This document shows positions 1 to 11,769 of a DNA stretch of 64,000 bases, one piece after another. The notes under the pieces were generated by a model, which saw nothing but the letters and a program-made list of their open reading frames with translations, was not told the DNA's origin and searched no databases. The DNA comes from Oscheius dolichura. Lineage: Eukaryota; Nematoda; Chromadorea; Rhabditida; Rhabditidae. Numbering within the stretch: position 1 is the first letter of the stretch; every line of letters starts with the position of its first letter. The position numbers were made by a program, and so were the translations under genes. The DNA lies in the NCBI GenBank assembly GCA_932521035.1, contig OW051495.1:9982001-10046000 (forward strand). The letters are read 5' to 3'.

Positions 1-1420
1 CTAACGATGTCAGTTTTCCTCTTGAATTTGTTGGAAACCCACTGATTTCCAGGTTAGACGCCACCAGAGAGACATAGGCGTATTCGAAGACGGCACCGAA
101 GATGAAGACCAAACAACCGCCCATCCATATGTCTACGGCTTTCACATATGAAACAGCGGGAAGGGAGCCGTTCAAGGAGGTGGTCTATAGTACCTTTTTA
201 TGAGCTATGAATTGTCTTATCCACCTGGGTAGTGATGGTCAGAAGGGTGGTGACTCCCAGAGTGACCCTAGCCGGGACAGCCGTCCTGTCCAGCCAGAAG
301 GAAACCCAAGAGACGATGACCAGAAGGGTAGAGGGGCCGTAGATCTGTACCAGGTAGTAGCTAAACTGCCGAGCCATGTGAAAAGTGGCCGAGAGACAGG
401 AATATTCACCCGTGTTCGTTATACTGCTACAGTAACCTGGAGATCAAAAGAGAGGATCCTCACTGGGGGCGGAAGCTTACCAACATTTGCGTCTTTAATG
501 ACGAAACAGGGAAGGGAAGTATTGAGCATGGGATGAAATTGAAGGGGAGCGTCCTTCTTCCAGGAATATACTGTAACCGTAAGATTAGGAGGAGAGGGGT
601 CAGCCTTACTTATATCCTCTGTGGTAAACGCGTAAGACGCCAGTTTCAGGTCACAATTCTGTTTGTCCATAGGAAAACTCTAAAATGGTTATGTTATACT
701 CCCCTGTTTGCTCACTTGTAGATACATAGGGCAGGATAAGATGAGGGAAATTCTCTCGGAGTACAGTACCCGGCCATCTGGAGTTATTCGGAACAAAACA
801 TTAGGAACGTCGACAGTATGTTTATAGGCTTGTTTCTCGTTCTGAATAGTTGGCCTAGGATTATGGTAGGGGAGAAAATACCATGAAAAAGGTGTCGGGT
901 ATCCAGAGGATGTCATTCCTGTTGATGATTAAGAATTTAGGGACTCGTTCTCCCCTGAAACCGAGATTAAAAACTGATCAAAGGTGGGAAATGGAAAGGT
1001 AAAGGAGAACAAATCATTGAAGAGGATGTAACCCTTACATGTGAGCATAAGCTAGTCGGTCATCGACCCAAGTCTGTCTAAATGTCAACTGTACGGTGTA
1101 TTCCATTTTAACGAAGTCAATATTAGACATGCTCCTGATATAGGCATTCACCTCTACTTCAACTGGCATATTTTTACCTAAAATTCGAATTATCCCCTCT
1201 ATTTCAAGGAGACGAGCTTACCGTTTACTCTGTGTCTCGGTCGAATCCGTCGATCATAATCAGGACTCAAGATTTTTTGAATAATCTCAACTGCCGGCAC
1301 TTTTGGAGGACTAAAAGGGGTGATATCGGAGAAGAATGAGAGAAATTACAGTATGGGCCCTGTGTCTGTCTCGTTTTGAGCAGAGACGGCTTCTAGAAAG
1401 AAGAAGAGGAGAAGAAGCAT
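1..1420 (-). CDS. Glutamate-gated chloride channel-like Cys-loop receptor, 3' end off window
   Basis: Eight exons were assembled (1350-1420, 1222-1310, 1039-1177, 882-954, 716-841, 481-679, 225-436, 1-184 and beyond), all frame-consistent. The start [14 protein letters not shown] gives a signal peptide. The ligand-binding domain carries [18 protein letters not shown] and [18 protein letters not shown]. The 15-residue Cys-loop is [15 protein letters not shown], and a second cysteine pair (GYCSS...EYSC) is typical of the GluCl/GlyR branch. TM1 follows [15 protein letters not shown]. The M1-M2 segment contains PAR, the anion-selectivity motif, so a chloride conductance is expected. M3 begins at [12 protein letters not shown]4 lies outside the window. 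The 40 nt intron at 185-224 contains an in-frame stop and must be removed. Family knowledge: a pentameric neuronal or muscle ligand-gated channel of the ivermectin-target group. The exact ligand is not proven. Confidence 0.88.
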
Positions 1421-3230
1421 CTGTAGTGAGATCTGAAGACAGCGGAAGTACCAGGAAGAGGAAGTAAGCAATCTCGTATGAGCAGTTGGGACGGATAATG
1501 TATTGTCAACGACCATTTGATAGGGGTTGCTGTTATTGCCAGCGTGACAGTTGGTAGATCTCGCAGTGAAAACATTCTTTGGTCTCTTTCTTTTTCGCGC
1601 CGAATTGATCATTTGTTTGATTAAGAGATTTGATGAGGAGAAGGGGAGCAAATGAACGGCAGCATCAAAGACGAACGGGACCAGATTGGTGAGAGAAATT
1701 CAATTAGAAATAACAAAGAGGGGATGGTCCGGCTGAAATTTATCCTTTTGGAAATACACATGGAGCAAATCCTTCGAAAGTCGAAGTTTTTGCAGAAATA
1801 TTCGAAAAGAAAGCAGAGGGCGCAAAGTAAGGTCCGAAGAAATGGATGCACCCTGAGGAGAACCCCATTGTGGTCAAGTTTGAGTACTACTACGAGAAAT
1901 TTCAACTGAATATTTGATGAACATAAAATTTTATGAGATAGTCGGCAAATTCCCCGGAGGCCAGAAAAGAAGGGCTATCGGTTTCTCAGTTAATCCAACA
2001 TTGAGACTTTTGAGGATCTCTCAAGGCATTTTATGGAGAGAAGAGGGCCTTTCTGGCTCTTGGGAAGCCTTTAGAAACCGTGCTATCACAAAACAGCAGC
2101 TTTAGGAGATCACTCACAACTCCTGGGAAAATTCATACTACAGAATAAAGCCGTTGAAAGAGAGAACATGAAAGAGAATGTTATTGTGTTCTATTCTCCC
2201 TTGTAAATGGAAAGGAAGCGAAATGACAGGACAGAAATGTAAGGTAATCAATCAGAAGACCGAGAACTGTCCATCTATGGTCGTGTCAAGTTTCCCTAGA
2301 CTAAAAGAAGGGCATTTCAAAAGGGGAAAATAAGGCGTTCAGTTGTCTGTTTGGAGAGGATTGAATATCCCTCCAATTTCCGGTCTCTCGATGGCCATAA
2401 AATATGAAAAGAAAAAATCACGAGAATCCCGCCAGGTCTAGTGACATTGTTAGTAAATGCTGTGATCTTAAAACTGTTAGCAATGCATAACCACTCATCC
2501 GTCAGTGAAACGTGACCAGAAATAATTTATGAGTTCCAAGATCAGAACAGGGAGGGGGAGAAGGAGGAGAGCAAAAAACACGAGTTCAATTCTAGGAATA
2601 GGTAGGATTCTGAGGATTTTGTGGGTTCAAACCATGGATGAATTTTGGGATGCCTTACCATCAAGGGTGCCGTCAAGGATTACGATTTCATAGGTGGCCC
2701 GGACGGGAAATGACGAGGCAAAGGGAAGAGGCTTGGAGACATCAATTGAGAGTCCAGGTTACGCATCAGGATAAACCGCGAAAGGGTGACGATAGAGGGG
2801 GAGCAGCCAGTGGTTTATAAAAGAGTGGATGGGTGGCAATTGTGATACAGAGACCAAAGCAGCGAAGGAAATATTAATACAAGGAAAAGTTTGTCTGGTA
2901 TAGTTCCCCTTTGATCCTTGACCGGACCGCAACCGTTGGGAAGCACTGGCAACCATCTTTCGAGGAGGTTTTCTTTTCACTCGTCGTTTTACTTTTATTT
3001 AGCTGTCCTTCATTTCCCGGCTAGAACTGGTCATAACGCCCATCTGGTCATGCCTACCTGAATTGACCTGACTAAAATGGTAGTTGACCGAAAATTCCTT
3101 CGTGGTGAGCATTCATTTCAACGTCTACTTCTTCCATAGAAGGTTCGTCTCTCTGTTTCTATTATCGCTAACTTCCGCTTGATTTTTTCTTGATTTGTGC
3201 CAACTAATTTTTACCGTTTCAGAAGAAACG
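1421..3230. other. Intergenic, one decayed coding-like patch
   Basis: No complete gene was found. Around 1720-1910 the plus strand has a protein-like stretch (with HGANPSKVEVF and PEENPIVVKFEYYYEKF) interrupted by a stop. It matches no family I recognise and may be a relic. The rest is non-coding. A trans-splice acceptor (gtttcag) ends at 3222, just before the next gene. Confidence 0.4.
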
Positions 3231-5568
3231 ATGTTGCCTTTGCTCCTTTTACTGAGCTTTATCATCTCGACGGCTGGCCAAGATGGCGGCTTTGAAACCT
3301 TCTGCAAGAGTCAGTTTCTGGACAGTAACCGAAATGGCATGAAGGCTCGTCTGCTGGAACCGACCAGATGCCGACAACACTACAAGCTTCTGAATTTGAC
3401 TGTCGCCTCGGCCGCGGCGTACTGCGCCCACAGGAGCCCCTTTACTGTGAATAGATCCGTGGCGAATGAGAATGGCCTGGACTGCGTCTGGACGGCGACC
3501 GGCACCTGCGCCGAGGGACATTACATCCGGGGACACTGCTTCAAGCTGATGCCCAAGTGCTTCGGACAGTGGAAACTGTTTCCCATGAACGACAACGCTA
3601 TCTTCCGCTGGCTGGCTCTCTATTTTTCGAATTTCCAGGTGGCAAAAGTTGCCGTGACGAGTGGACAGAAGCAGCCGGCGGCCACATATTACCGAGGCGT
3701 GCTGCTGCCTCCGACCAACAGATCCCTGGAGAAGGTTGTTCTGCTCGGTCGAATGTCGGCATTTGGCGCCTATCCGGGAGACATCTTCTACCTGGACGAG
3801 GGGAACAAGCGAGTATCGAGCCTCTGCTGGAGGAAGGCTCAGGGAGAGCGTTAGTTTTCTCCATTTTCTGGGATACTGTAGCCTGTTCAGCCTTAGTAAT
3901 TCAAGGAGATCCTACCACTTCGGGAGCCGTTGGAAAGGCAGAAACAAATCAGGCCTACCGGAGGATCAAGGGCAAGGACGGCTCCTACGACCTCACTCTG
4001 CTCAAAAACCTCTACTCTCCCAGACTGCTTGCCGACGGAAGCATCGATCCGACATATTTCCACGAAGTCTGCGATGTATTTCAATACAGTTTTATCCTTC
4101 AACATTTGTGATTTCAGCGCATCACTCCCGGCAGTTTTGCCGCAACTCCGGACTATTTGAATAGCTCCGTGCTGGATGGCAACTTGGGCTCTGGAAAGTA
4201 TTACATGCCGGGAGGAAGGCCTTATATCCCAGCAGAAACAGGAGCAGGCTGCTCCAAGCATGGCCTCGAGGTCCCTACAGAAATAAGCAAATGGAAGATC
4301 CTGCTCCACCCAAAGCACAAGGAGAACCTGGGAATCGTGGCGACTGCTGATTGGAGGAAGAACCGGCCCAACAGATTCTGTTCAGATCAAGGACGCTACG
4401 CTCTCGCTTTCCAGAAGGGAAGTCTCATCGATGTGCCCATCTTCGACCGGCTGCCTGTGATCTGTGTCAATGGCCCTGAGCCTCGCCTGCCTGCCAATAT
4501 AAAGGGCCATTGCCTGAAGCATTCGGAGTTCAAAAATGACACTTGCACGTGTAAGAAGGGATTTGTTGATGCCATGACAATAAAAGAGCAGCCGGAATTG
4601 CGCGAGTATGGTCTGAGTAAGAAGATGATGGAGGTGAGTGGGTGGCGTATCCAGGGATGAGGTCTCTTCTTTCAGGGACACGTCTGCGTGGTACAAGGAT
4701 GTAATAGCACGGAGAGGGTAGTCGGCACACATTATGAATCAATTCTTTTTGTGGTCGATGGTTCTGGTTCAATTAACGCTACGAGTTTTAAGCAGGTTTG
4801 CACTTTCTGATGCTGTTCGGGGATCGGATTTGGGTATTTTGAAATCCATACGTGGAAATTCGGGTCAGATTTGAGCAGGGTAATAATAATGAACCCCCAG
4901 AATTGAACCACAGATTATCCGGTTTACACCGAGTGCGGATCGCATGCTTCATTCAACCCGTATAATTTAATTTTTCAGATGCGAACGTTTATCTATGAAG
5001 CTGTAACGTGGTTGCCCAGAAAGTCCCGTATATTTATCATGCAATATAGTATTGATGCTACTGGCTTTTTGGAGCAGTTGGCCCAAACGGCAGCCTATTG
5101 GGATGAGGCAGAATACAAGTCGGTAGCAGAGGAAGCTGTAAAAAAAAGAGTGGCGAAAAATGGAGCTACACCAACTTATGAAGCAATTGAAAAAATGACA
5201 AACTATTGGGAAGCATCTAATCCTGTACCAAAAAAAGCGCTGATGCTCGTAATTACCGACGGACAGCCGAGTTCTACGACTAAAAGATTGAGGGCATTGA
5301 CTGCTGTAAGTTGTGACTTATTTCGGCCATCCTAATATGTGTCTTTCAGGCTCGTGACAGTGGAATCGACATTAAATTCGTACCAGTGGGCCATGAGGTC
5401 GATATGGCGATTATCCGAGAGGATGCGCTGGGTAATGACAAGGACATTTTTAGTATGGAGAACTACCAAGAAGTGCAAAGCCTCCTACCGTCCATAGTCA
5501 AGGATATAACGTGTAGCAATGTGACCATAGCCGACTTTGACGACGCTATGCAATATCCAACTGAATAA
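3231..5568 (+). CDS. Secreted lectin-like protein with C-terminal von Willebrand A domain
   Basis: Six exons: 3231-3849, 3891-4075, 4118-4633, 4676-4795, 4979-5305 and 5350-5568 (661 aa). The start MLPLLLLLSFIISTAGQ is a signal peptide, and the ATG lies 9 nt after a TTTCAG acceptor, suggesting SL trans-splicing. The N-terminal two thirds is Cys-rich with two CTLD-like stretches (for example GDIFYLDEGNKRVSSLCW). I place it as lectin-like rather than proven sugar-binding. The C-terminal 200 residues form a vWA domain: LFVVDGSGSI is the MIDAS DxSxS motif, ATPTYEA and VITDGQP supply the other metal-contact loops. CTLD plus vWA proteins are a nematode family of secreted, often gut- or immunity-linked proteins; the role here is inferred. 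The poly(A) hexamer AATAAA (5564-5569) overlaps the TAA stop. Confidence 0.82.
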
Positions 5569-5570
5569 AA

Positions 5571-6736
5571 TGCGGCCACTAGCTGCTCTCAATCTTGTTC
5601 TTTTATTGTGTTCCTTTCCAAGTTTATTTTTATTTTTATTTGCACGAGACGGAGACTGGTCTTTGGAGAGACCGTATTTCTAAAATGGAACAAAACAGTT
5701 CGGGTTTTTGTGGGAGATAGTGGAAGAAGAACGGTTGCTCGTGGTGGCGAACGAATTCTAGGGACATATCCCCATTGTACCGATTTTAGATCCGGGAGGG
5801 AAATGAGTTGGCAGTTCTATCAGAGTGGTGGACTTCCAATTGATGGTTACGTTATAGGAGCTCCTTCTCTAGTTTCTATTTTCCTCAATGGTCATACCCC
5901 TGACATAGAATCTGAAACCTAATGGAGATTCGAAACAGCACTAGACAAAAGCGTTCGAACGGAGAAAAGTTATTTGACTCCTCGCTGTAGAAGCGAGCGG
6001 AGAAGCCCGAGGGGATTCCGGCTGTGTGGTCCTGGAATGGTTACGTTGTAACGTTTTTCATATCATCGAGTTGAGTTGCTCTTCAGAGCATTTCTCAGCT
6101 CTCTGCTTGTTCATAAAATTGATTCAACCGCCGTCATCCCCTCCGTAAGCCAGTCATTTTCTTTTCTATCCCCGTTACCACCAACCTTTAGCTACAAGTT
6201 TATCAATGTATACGGATTTTCAGGTTCATATATGGCTTCATTTTTTTCTATTACAGTGTGGTTTTGATGGGAATTGAGAGGACATAGTGATTGGTTTCTG
6301 TAACGGGAAGAAAAAGGCACGGTGTGTTCTATTCATAAAGCAGCAGTTTCTGACTAGTTTAGTTCGATAAATAATGGAACGAAAGAGTTATCGATGCCAA
6401 GATGTTAACTGCAAGTCGCTCTACATAGCTCACAGCCACAAAAAACTATTCTCCTGCCTCCTGGGGCTTTGCTTTGCTATTTACTTCTTTTAAATGTTTT
6501 CTCCAATAAATATTTTCCCAATTTGTTCCACCAGCAAGTGTCTACAATAATGGCCAGTAACTCTCCGCGTAGTATACACAAAGTGCCCAAAACATCTCTG
6601 ATAATGCCTCGTATAGCAATGATCCCCCAATTTTCTGTTATTTCTGTCTTCTCCGCGTGTGATGTTTTCTTTTGACGTAGCGGTAAACGAACCAGATAAA
6701 AGGCAAGCTTCGGCACTTTTGATTTCACCCGATAAG
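5571..6736. other. Intergenic, nothing recognisable
   Basis: An open frame at 5608-5922 (plus) has no signal peptide, domain or clean splice sites and is not called as a gene. No repeats or RNA genes were seen. Confidence 0.5.
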
Positions 6737-7405
6737 ATGCTCTCCCGGCGAGTGTTGCTCCTAGCTGCCTGCTGTTTTGTCTACGTAACTTCCGAGACTG
6801 GCGTCAGTGTTCATTATATTCTACACTGTGGGCATCAGTATCACTTCAACTACAATATTAAAATTAAAGAGGTAAATGGTAGAAAGAGTACACCAGTATT
6901 TTTGCCATGCCAAATAGAGTCGAAAATTTGGGCAGCTGTTCTTTAAATTGAGAAAAAGAGGCAGCTAGCCTTTCTCTTTCAAAAATATTTATACTTCCTA
7001 GTAGAAATCAATTTGAAGGGTGGTTTCTCTAGAAGAGACACACGGGAAAGAAACTTCTCGAAGCCGGGACATCGCTCGCATGCGGTCCCCTTTTGACCTT
7101 TGATAAGCTCGATGGCGCCACCGCAGTCTAAAATAAGAACATAGGATCCTTTCCTTCATTTCTCTCATTTTCAGGAGGATGCCTTCGGTGATGATCTGAT
7201 AGCCGAACACCATAGCAGTGGGCGACGATATTCGGAAGGGATCGTCAGCGGGGTTGACAATATCGATGGAGATGATACTTTCGAATTCTACGTACAGATA
7301 GTCCACAATTGTGGAGGAGTCGGCAAAGTCCAACGACTGCGACTGGATCCCCTCTGCGACGTGACCGACGATAGGTGTGACTACGTTATCAACGTGAATC
7401 TTTGA
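6737..7405 (+). CDS. Transthyretin-like (TTL) family secreted protein
   Basis: Two exons, 6737-6871 and 7175-7405 (121 aa), joined in phase 0 across a 303 nt intron. The N-terminus MLSRRVLLLAACCFVYVTS is a signal peptide. The mature part follows the nematode TTL pattern: LHCGHQYHFNYNIKIKEEDA aligns with the C-G-x-P...V-K-L-y-D-x-D strand, AFGDDLIAEHHSSG with the D-D-L-x-A-E...G turn, and FEFYVQIVHNC with the conserved I-x-H-x-C strand, followed by C...C. Family knowledge: small extracellular beta-sandwich proteins expanded in nematodes, most of unknown ligand. A longer open frame on the opposite strand over exon 2 is a shadow. The intron is larger than usual here, so a small missed exon is possible. 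A poly(A) signal AATAAA lies at 7454-7459. Confidence 0.72.
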
Positions 7406-7483
7406 TCTTTCCCCCTCAATATTTACTTGAATATCAGCGATGTACATAATAATAATAAATTTCCATTGACATTTGTCGTCTGT

Positions 7484-8865
7484 TTATTTCTTGTGATCCA
7501 GTTCGAGGGGCTCTTCCCACTGGTGCATCAGCTGGATAAAATAGACGTCGCCTTCTTCTTCTGGCGGAAGCTTTGTCGGTTTGAAGAAGAGCGACTTGAA
7601 CTTGTTGATAAAGTATTTGTTGTGGAGGAGGAGGCCGCAGAAGAGGATCGGGCTGTTTCTAAAAATATTATGAATGAATGTGGATCAAAACATAATGGCA
7701 AAAAGAACAGTTGGATATAGGGCATCCTCGAATAAACAAGGCTGCCTTCCTCTGAGATTACTGGTTTTTTGAATTCCCCTTTCAAACTGAGGAAATCTCC
7801 GAAATCCCACACCCGACCCTCTGACTTACACAGCCATGGTTATATTGAAGATACAATCCAAAACCTGCTGCGTCTCCTCGTCAAAAAAAGTCATTTTCGA
7901 TGCAACAAAAGTAATTCCTACCGATGAACAAACGAAGGCAAACGCTACGATCCCATTTCTCAGTATCTGAAGAATTGCTTGCATTTAATAAGAATCACGT
8001 ACTTTTGCGAACCATACGTTCTCTTCAAGTTGATATCGAACACTTAGCGAGTACCGTAACCTGCAGGGTCTTCTATTTTTCAAGGCGGTATTCAGGTTAT
8101 GTGATCTCCAATATTGGTAGAGATACCCTATTCCTGATAATGCACACACAAATAGTCCAAGACTGAGAAGTAGTATAATTGGAAGCAGTTCTGATGAAGA
8201 ATACATATTCGATAAATGATAACCTACCAAATGTGTATAAGGAGACACCGATACCACTAGAGGTGACAGCTATGAATAGGATTCCAAGAGGGATCCAAAG
8301 GCGGGCGTGATATTCATAGTCGTAGATAAAGAAGAATGAGAACTCCCGTTCGATTATTATCCAGAGTGGACTGAAAAATAGGTACTGTAGAATTGGGGAA
8401 AAGGAAAAAGACCGGGCAGCGATTTCAGAACTCTGACGCGAGTCTGGTCCGGGCTAAACAATGAAATCCTTACCCAGACAATGCCAGTGCCAGATAGTAT
8501 ATTCTCAACCAGGAACAAACGATAATGATAGTGTTATTCTCTGGTTTTTCATCTACAAAAGTCTAATTAACTGGGAACTCTTACCATAGGATAACAACCC
8601 ATATTGATAGCCTAGAAGAATGGTCCTGGCAACTAAAAACAGCATATATTGTGTCCAGATAAATTCAGCAATTATCTGAACTGGCCCCTTTTTATCCGAT
8701 CCAAAAAGTGAAATTCACTTTAAAATGAAGGTGGAGCCGAAGTTTCGGAGTAATCCATAGAGCAGCCAGGCCGATGGGATAATTCATTAGGAGGAAGACT
8801 CCTTCTACTAGAAACCAGAACTGTAGGCGTTCGAGGTCTTTAGGAACAATAAAAAAGAGCCTCAT
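7484..8865 (-). CDS. Sre-family 7TM chemoreceptor, copy 1
   Basis: Seven exons: 8719-8865, 8585-8675, 8474-8552, 8228-8370, 8003-8190, 7830-7966 and 7484-7658 (319 aa, frames close). Sre hallmarks: TM1 exon starting MRLFFIVP, TM3 exon with VCSWLRIYYL, the post-TM3 block EREFSFFFIYDYE, the intracellular loop YSLSVRYQLEENVW, and the acidic tail PPEEEGDVYFIQLMHQWEE. Sre receptors are candidate G-protein-coupled chemosensory receptors of nematode sensory neurons. The start was chosen because all sibling genes begin with M-[KRN]-L/V/I-F at the same place before TM1. TM4-TM5 (8003-8190) is one exon here but split in several siblings. AATAAA on the coding strand (7483-7488) overlaps the stop. No damage is seen. 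Confidence 0.85.
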
Positions 8866-9833
8866 CAAGTGAAGTAGGCACCGTTGAGCAGAACAGATGC
8901 AACTCAAAATGCCACATGCCACCTGCAAGTAACAGGTGAAAGAAAAACGATGATCTAGCCGTTACGCTCGTTAGTGCTCAATACGCTCATCTGCTCAGAT
9001 CTTCATGAATTACACTGTCTTTGACCTGACCTGGTCTAGTTACAATTCCTTGCAAAATGTTTACAGGTTACCTATGGAACAGATGGGGGAGGTTATTGTA
9101 GCCTGCCGCTTGTGGGTTTGACAAAAACCAACAGACTGTTAATATATCATATCTGTTCAAATTTTAAAAAAATAAATTCAAATTAAAGGTATTCAGCCCT
9201 TTCTAATCCTTTCAAACTCATAACAAGGACGTCTACTCGAGAAAATACAGCAGCTAACAATACCAAGAGCTCTTATTACAAGAAGAACACGGACTCCCCT
9301 GTGATGTTATAATTACACTCCAAATAACAAAATCAGATGCTGTACGGAGGAGCATAAACAGGTGTACATGCATAGACTTCTCCGTAATGAAAACACTCAA
9401 CGACACCTGAAATATTGATGTGGATAAAGAGCAAAGCTATTGAGGGATAATTTTGTTCATTTCGACTTTTTCTGCTCATTGATTTTCCGGGATTTCGCTT
9501 CAGGGCCTTTCGATCCAAAAGTGATCAAGAAGAGTAATTGAATAGGCCGTATTTGGCAAGGGCTTGTCGAGTGGTAGTCCAGTAAACACTGAAATTGGCC
9601 GAACAGGGGTCAGAGAGGTTTCCCCATTTTTAAAAACCAAAGATGCTCCGGTTTCTTGGAGAACATTGAAGAAAACATCGACGAGAAGCAACGAGAAGGT
9701 TTAGCTATAGCGACACAGCATACCAATGAAGAAAATCAGCGAAAATAAATCGACAAGTGAGAAGAGAATATCAACACAGAAGGAACTGAAACGAGTTCAT
9801 TTCTCAATGAGGCACACAATAAAACAAAGAAGC
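8866..9833. other. Intergenic, nothing recognisable
   Basis: AT-rich sequence between two minus-strand genes. Short open frames at 9333-9691 (minus) show no domain, signal peptide or conserved splice structure. Confidence 0.5.
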
Positions 9834-10623
9834 CTAAAAGGCAGTGTAATCATTATCGTCATCGTTGGGGGCGGGGTCGATGCTCTGGAGGAGCTTCTTG
9901 GCCTCGTCGACGTACTGCTGCTCGATGGCCACGTCCACCTGGCAGCTGGCTGCCTTGCGCAGGTACTTGACGGCTCCCGGCTTGTCTCCCTTCAGCATGA
10001 GGCACTTGGCGACGAAGAGCTCGTTCTCGGCCACGTTGGGATGGAGGCCGGCGGCTTTCTTGAGGTCCTCGATGGCCGCGTCCACAGTCACCGACGGCAG
10101 ACAGCCAAACGTCTTGGCCAGGAAACGCTCGACAAGAGGCAGAGTGAGGATGGTGTAGGCCAGGCGACCCCGCATGTGGAACAGCTCGAACGAGTGGTCG
10201 TCGTCCGTCTCGTCGTCCTGGCCGATGGCCGTGTCCAGGTAGTCCTTGAACTCGAAGCCGAGCCGAATCTTGTTACGCACGTCGCTCTCCTCGGCCAGGC
10301 GACCGGTGGCGGCACACAGGCAGCGGAGGGTGTCCTTGTCGGCCGGGGCCTCCTTGTGGGCCGTCTTCAGGTAGTCGTAGGCCTTCTCGAGGTACGTCTT
10401 CCTCTCGCCGTCGTCGTCGCACTCGTTGCTCAACTGGTAGGCCTCCTCCCCCAGCCACTTGGCCAGCTCCACGCGCTCTTCTGCGTCCTTCGACGACTTC
10501 AGCTAAACAATCAAAAGCAATAAGAGTAGAATAAAAGCAGCCAACCTTCTCTTCCATTTCCTCAAAGTCGTGGTATTCTCCAGTTTCTTCTTCAGAAAAG
10601 GCGCTTTCTTCGGCAGACGACAT
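9834..10623 (-). CDS. Regulator of microtubule dynamics (RMD/FAM82) TPR-like protein
   Basis: Two exons, 10546-10623 and 9834-10502 (248 aa), phase 0. The N-terminus is very acidic (MSSAEESAFSEEETGEYHDF). The body is an alpha-solenoid of TPR-like helices: ELAKWLGEEAYQLS, KAYDYLKTAHKEAPADKDTL and RLAYTILTLPLVERFLAKTF, then an IEDLKKAAGLHPNVAENELF repeat. This is the pattern of the RMD-1/RMDN family, reported at spindle microtubules in C. elegans and at mitochondrial or ER surfaces in mammals. No transmembrane segment is present, as in the soluble members. The coding sequence is GC-rich with strongly biased codons compared with the flanking receptor genes, which suggests high expression. The family assignment is confident; the precise paralogue is not. 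Confidence 0.8.
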
Positions 10624-10781
10624 CCTTGCAGCAGATGGCAGAGAATGAATGAGCCACTACTGGGTTCGGTTCTGGTCAAAACTCTGTCAAAACCGTTTCG
10701 ACAACAAGATTTCGCTTTTGACAGAATTTTCATACTGCTGGCGGTTTTCTAACATGTCAAGCGTTTCAAAAAGACGGTGTT

Positions 10782-11188
10782 TCAATACAGAACTATTGCT
10801 TCCATTTTTCGTAGTGATTTTTTCTTGGTGTTTTCTTTCTTCTCCTCGACTTCAAACGGTTCTTCCCATTGATGCACCAGCTGCTGGAAGTAGAGTTCCC
10901 CGTCAGCCATGGCCACATTGACCCGTGATCCTCGGAACAGAGATTTCAGGGCCTTTATAACCGGCTCATTGTATAAGGCACTTCCTACAGCTAGTATGGG
11001 ACCATTTCTGGAACATTGCTGGCTTATAGAAAGGGCACAAGGGTCTCTTACACGGCTACAATGATATTAAACAAGCAGTCAAGGAAGTTTCGTGTCTCCT
11101 CGGCGAAACATGGCGAATATGCACAGATGAAGACGATAAATGTGAAGAAGTTGACACTACAGAGGGTTATTATCCCGTTCCGGAGGAT
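10782..11188 (-). pseudogene. Two-exon Sre fragment (last two exons only)
   Basis: Only the last two Sre exons exist: 11052-11188 (ILRNGIITLCS...) and 10782-11007 (GELYFQQLVHQWEEPFEVEE then stop). They are almost identical to the same two exons of the Sre gene at 25847-27731. No upstream exons for TM1-TM5 are found between here and 13 kb, so this is a truncated copy. Its last codons differ from the parent because the duplicated block ends at 10791 and a new stop is read just beyond it. It could be transcribed but cannot encode a 7TM receptor. Confidence 0.85.
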
Positions 11189-11206
11189 CTGAACAGGGAA
11201 TAAGAG
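10791..11206. repeat. 416 bp duplicated block, copy A
   Basis: Matches 25865-26280 over its whole length, in the same orientation, with four substitutions seen by eye (about 99% identity) and no gaps. The match stops abruptly on both sides. It covers two Sre exons and part of one intron. Confidence 0.93.
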
Positions 11207-11769
11207 ACAAATAAAATAAGACGCGTTCAACAATTTCAACATCATCCTAATCTTTCAGTATTTTTTAATTGTTTTCCATGAGTATTCAATGATCTTCAGA
11301 AAGTATTAAGATTCTCTTCCTTGTAATGGACTTTTATGGAACAAGTAAATGTTAAGGGGCCCGTGGGAATTCAATCAATTCTAATCTTTGGCACTGGGCC
11401 ATTTCTTTATACCTGCTTTGCAAGAACTGAACAGGAACGCGGCGAGCTCTTTATGCAGTTGTGTGTCTTTAAATCCACGGGCACTTTTGTTCGAGAAGCT
11501 ACAACTTTGTTTCGTAGTAAGCTCTCTCTATTTTTTTCGATAGATTTCAATGTTTCAGATTCCATTGTGGCATGGGGAGACACCTTCATTGCCCATTTTT
11601 CCTTTGAAAAGTTGCTGAAAGGAGGAACTGTCTGCCATTAGAATATCCTCTCCACTGGTCGACAGATTGTCTCAATGCGGGTCCTCTGTAATCATCTCGT
11701 TGTTTCATCTGTCTTATAAAAATGATTGAAAGGAACATTCAAAATTTTTATTTAGTGCATTAATTTGTT
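11207..11769. other. Intergenic, nothing recognisable
   Basis: No Sre exons, domains or RNA genes were seen. Open frames here are short and without splice support. Confidence 0.5.

Noticed and set aside
1652-1909. Open frames on both strands
   Set aside because: Coding-like text appears in a third frame with a stop and no splice path; too weak to call a gene.
7007-7447. 149-residue open frame on the minus strand
   Set aside because: It lies over exon 2 of the transthyretin-like gene; the plus strand carries the signal peptide, TTL motifs and a TTTTCAG acceptor, while the minus frame matches nothing.
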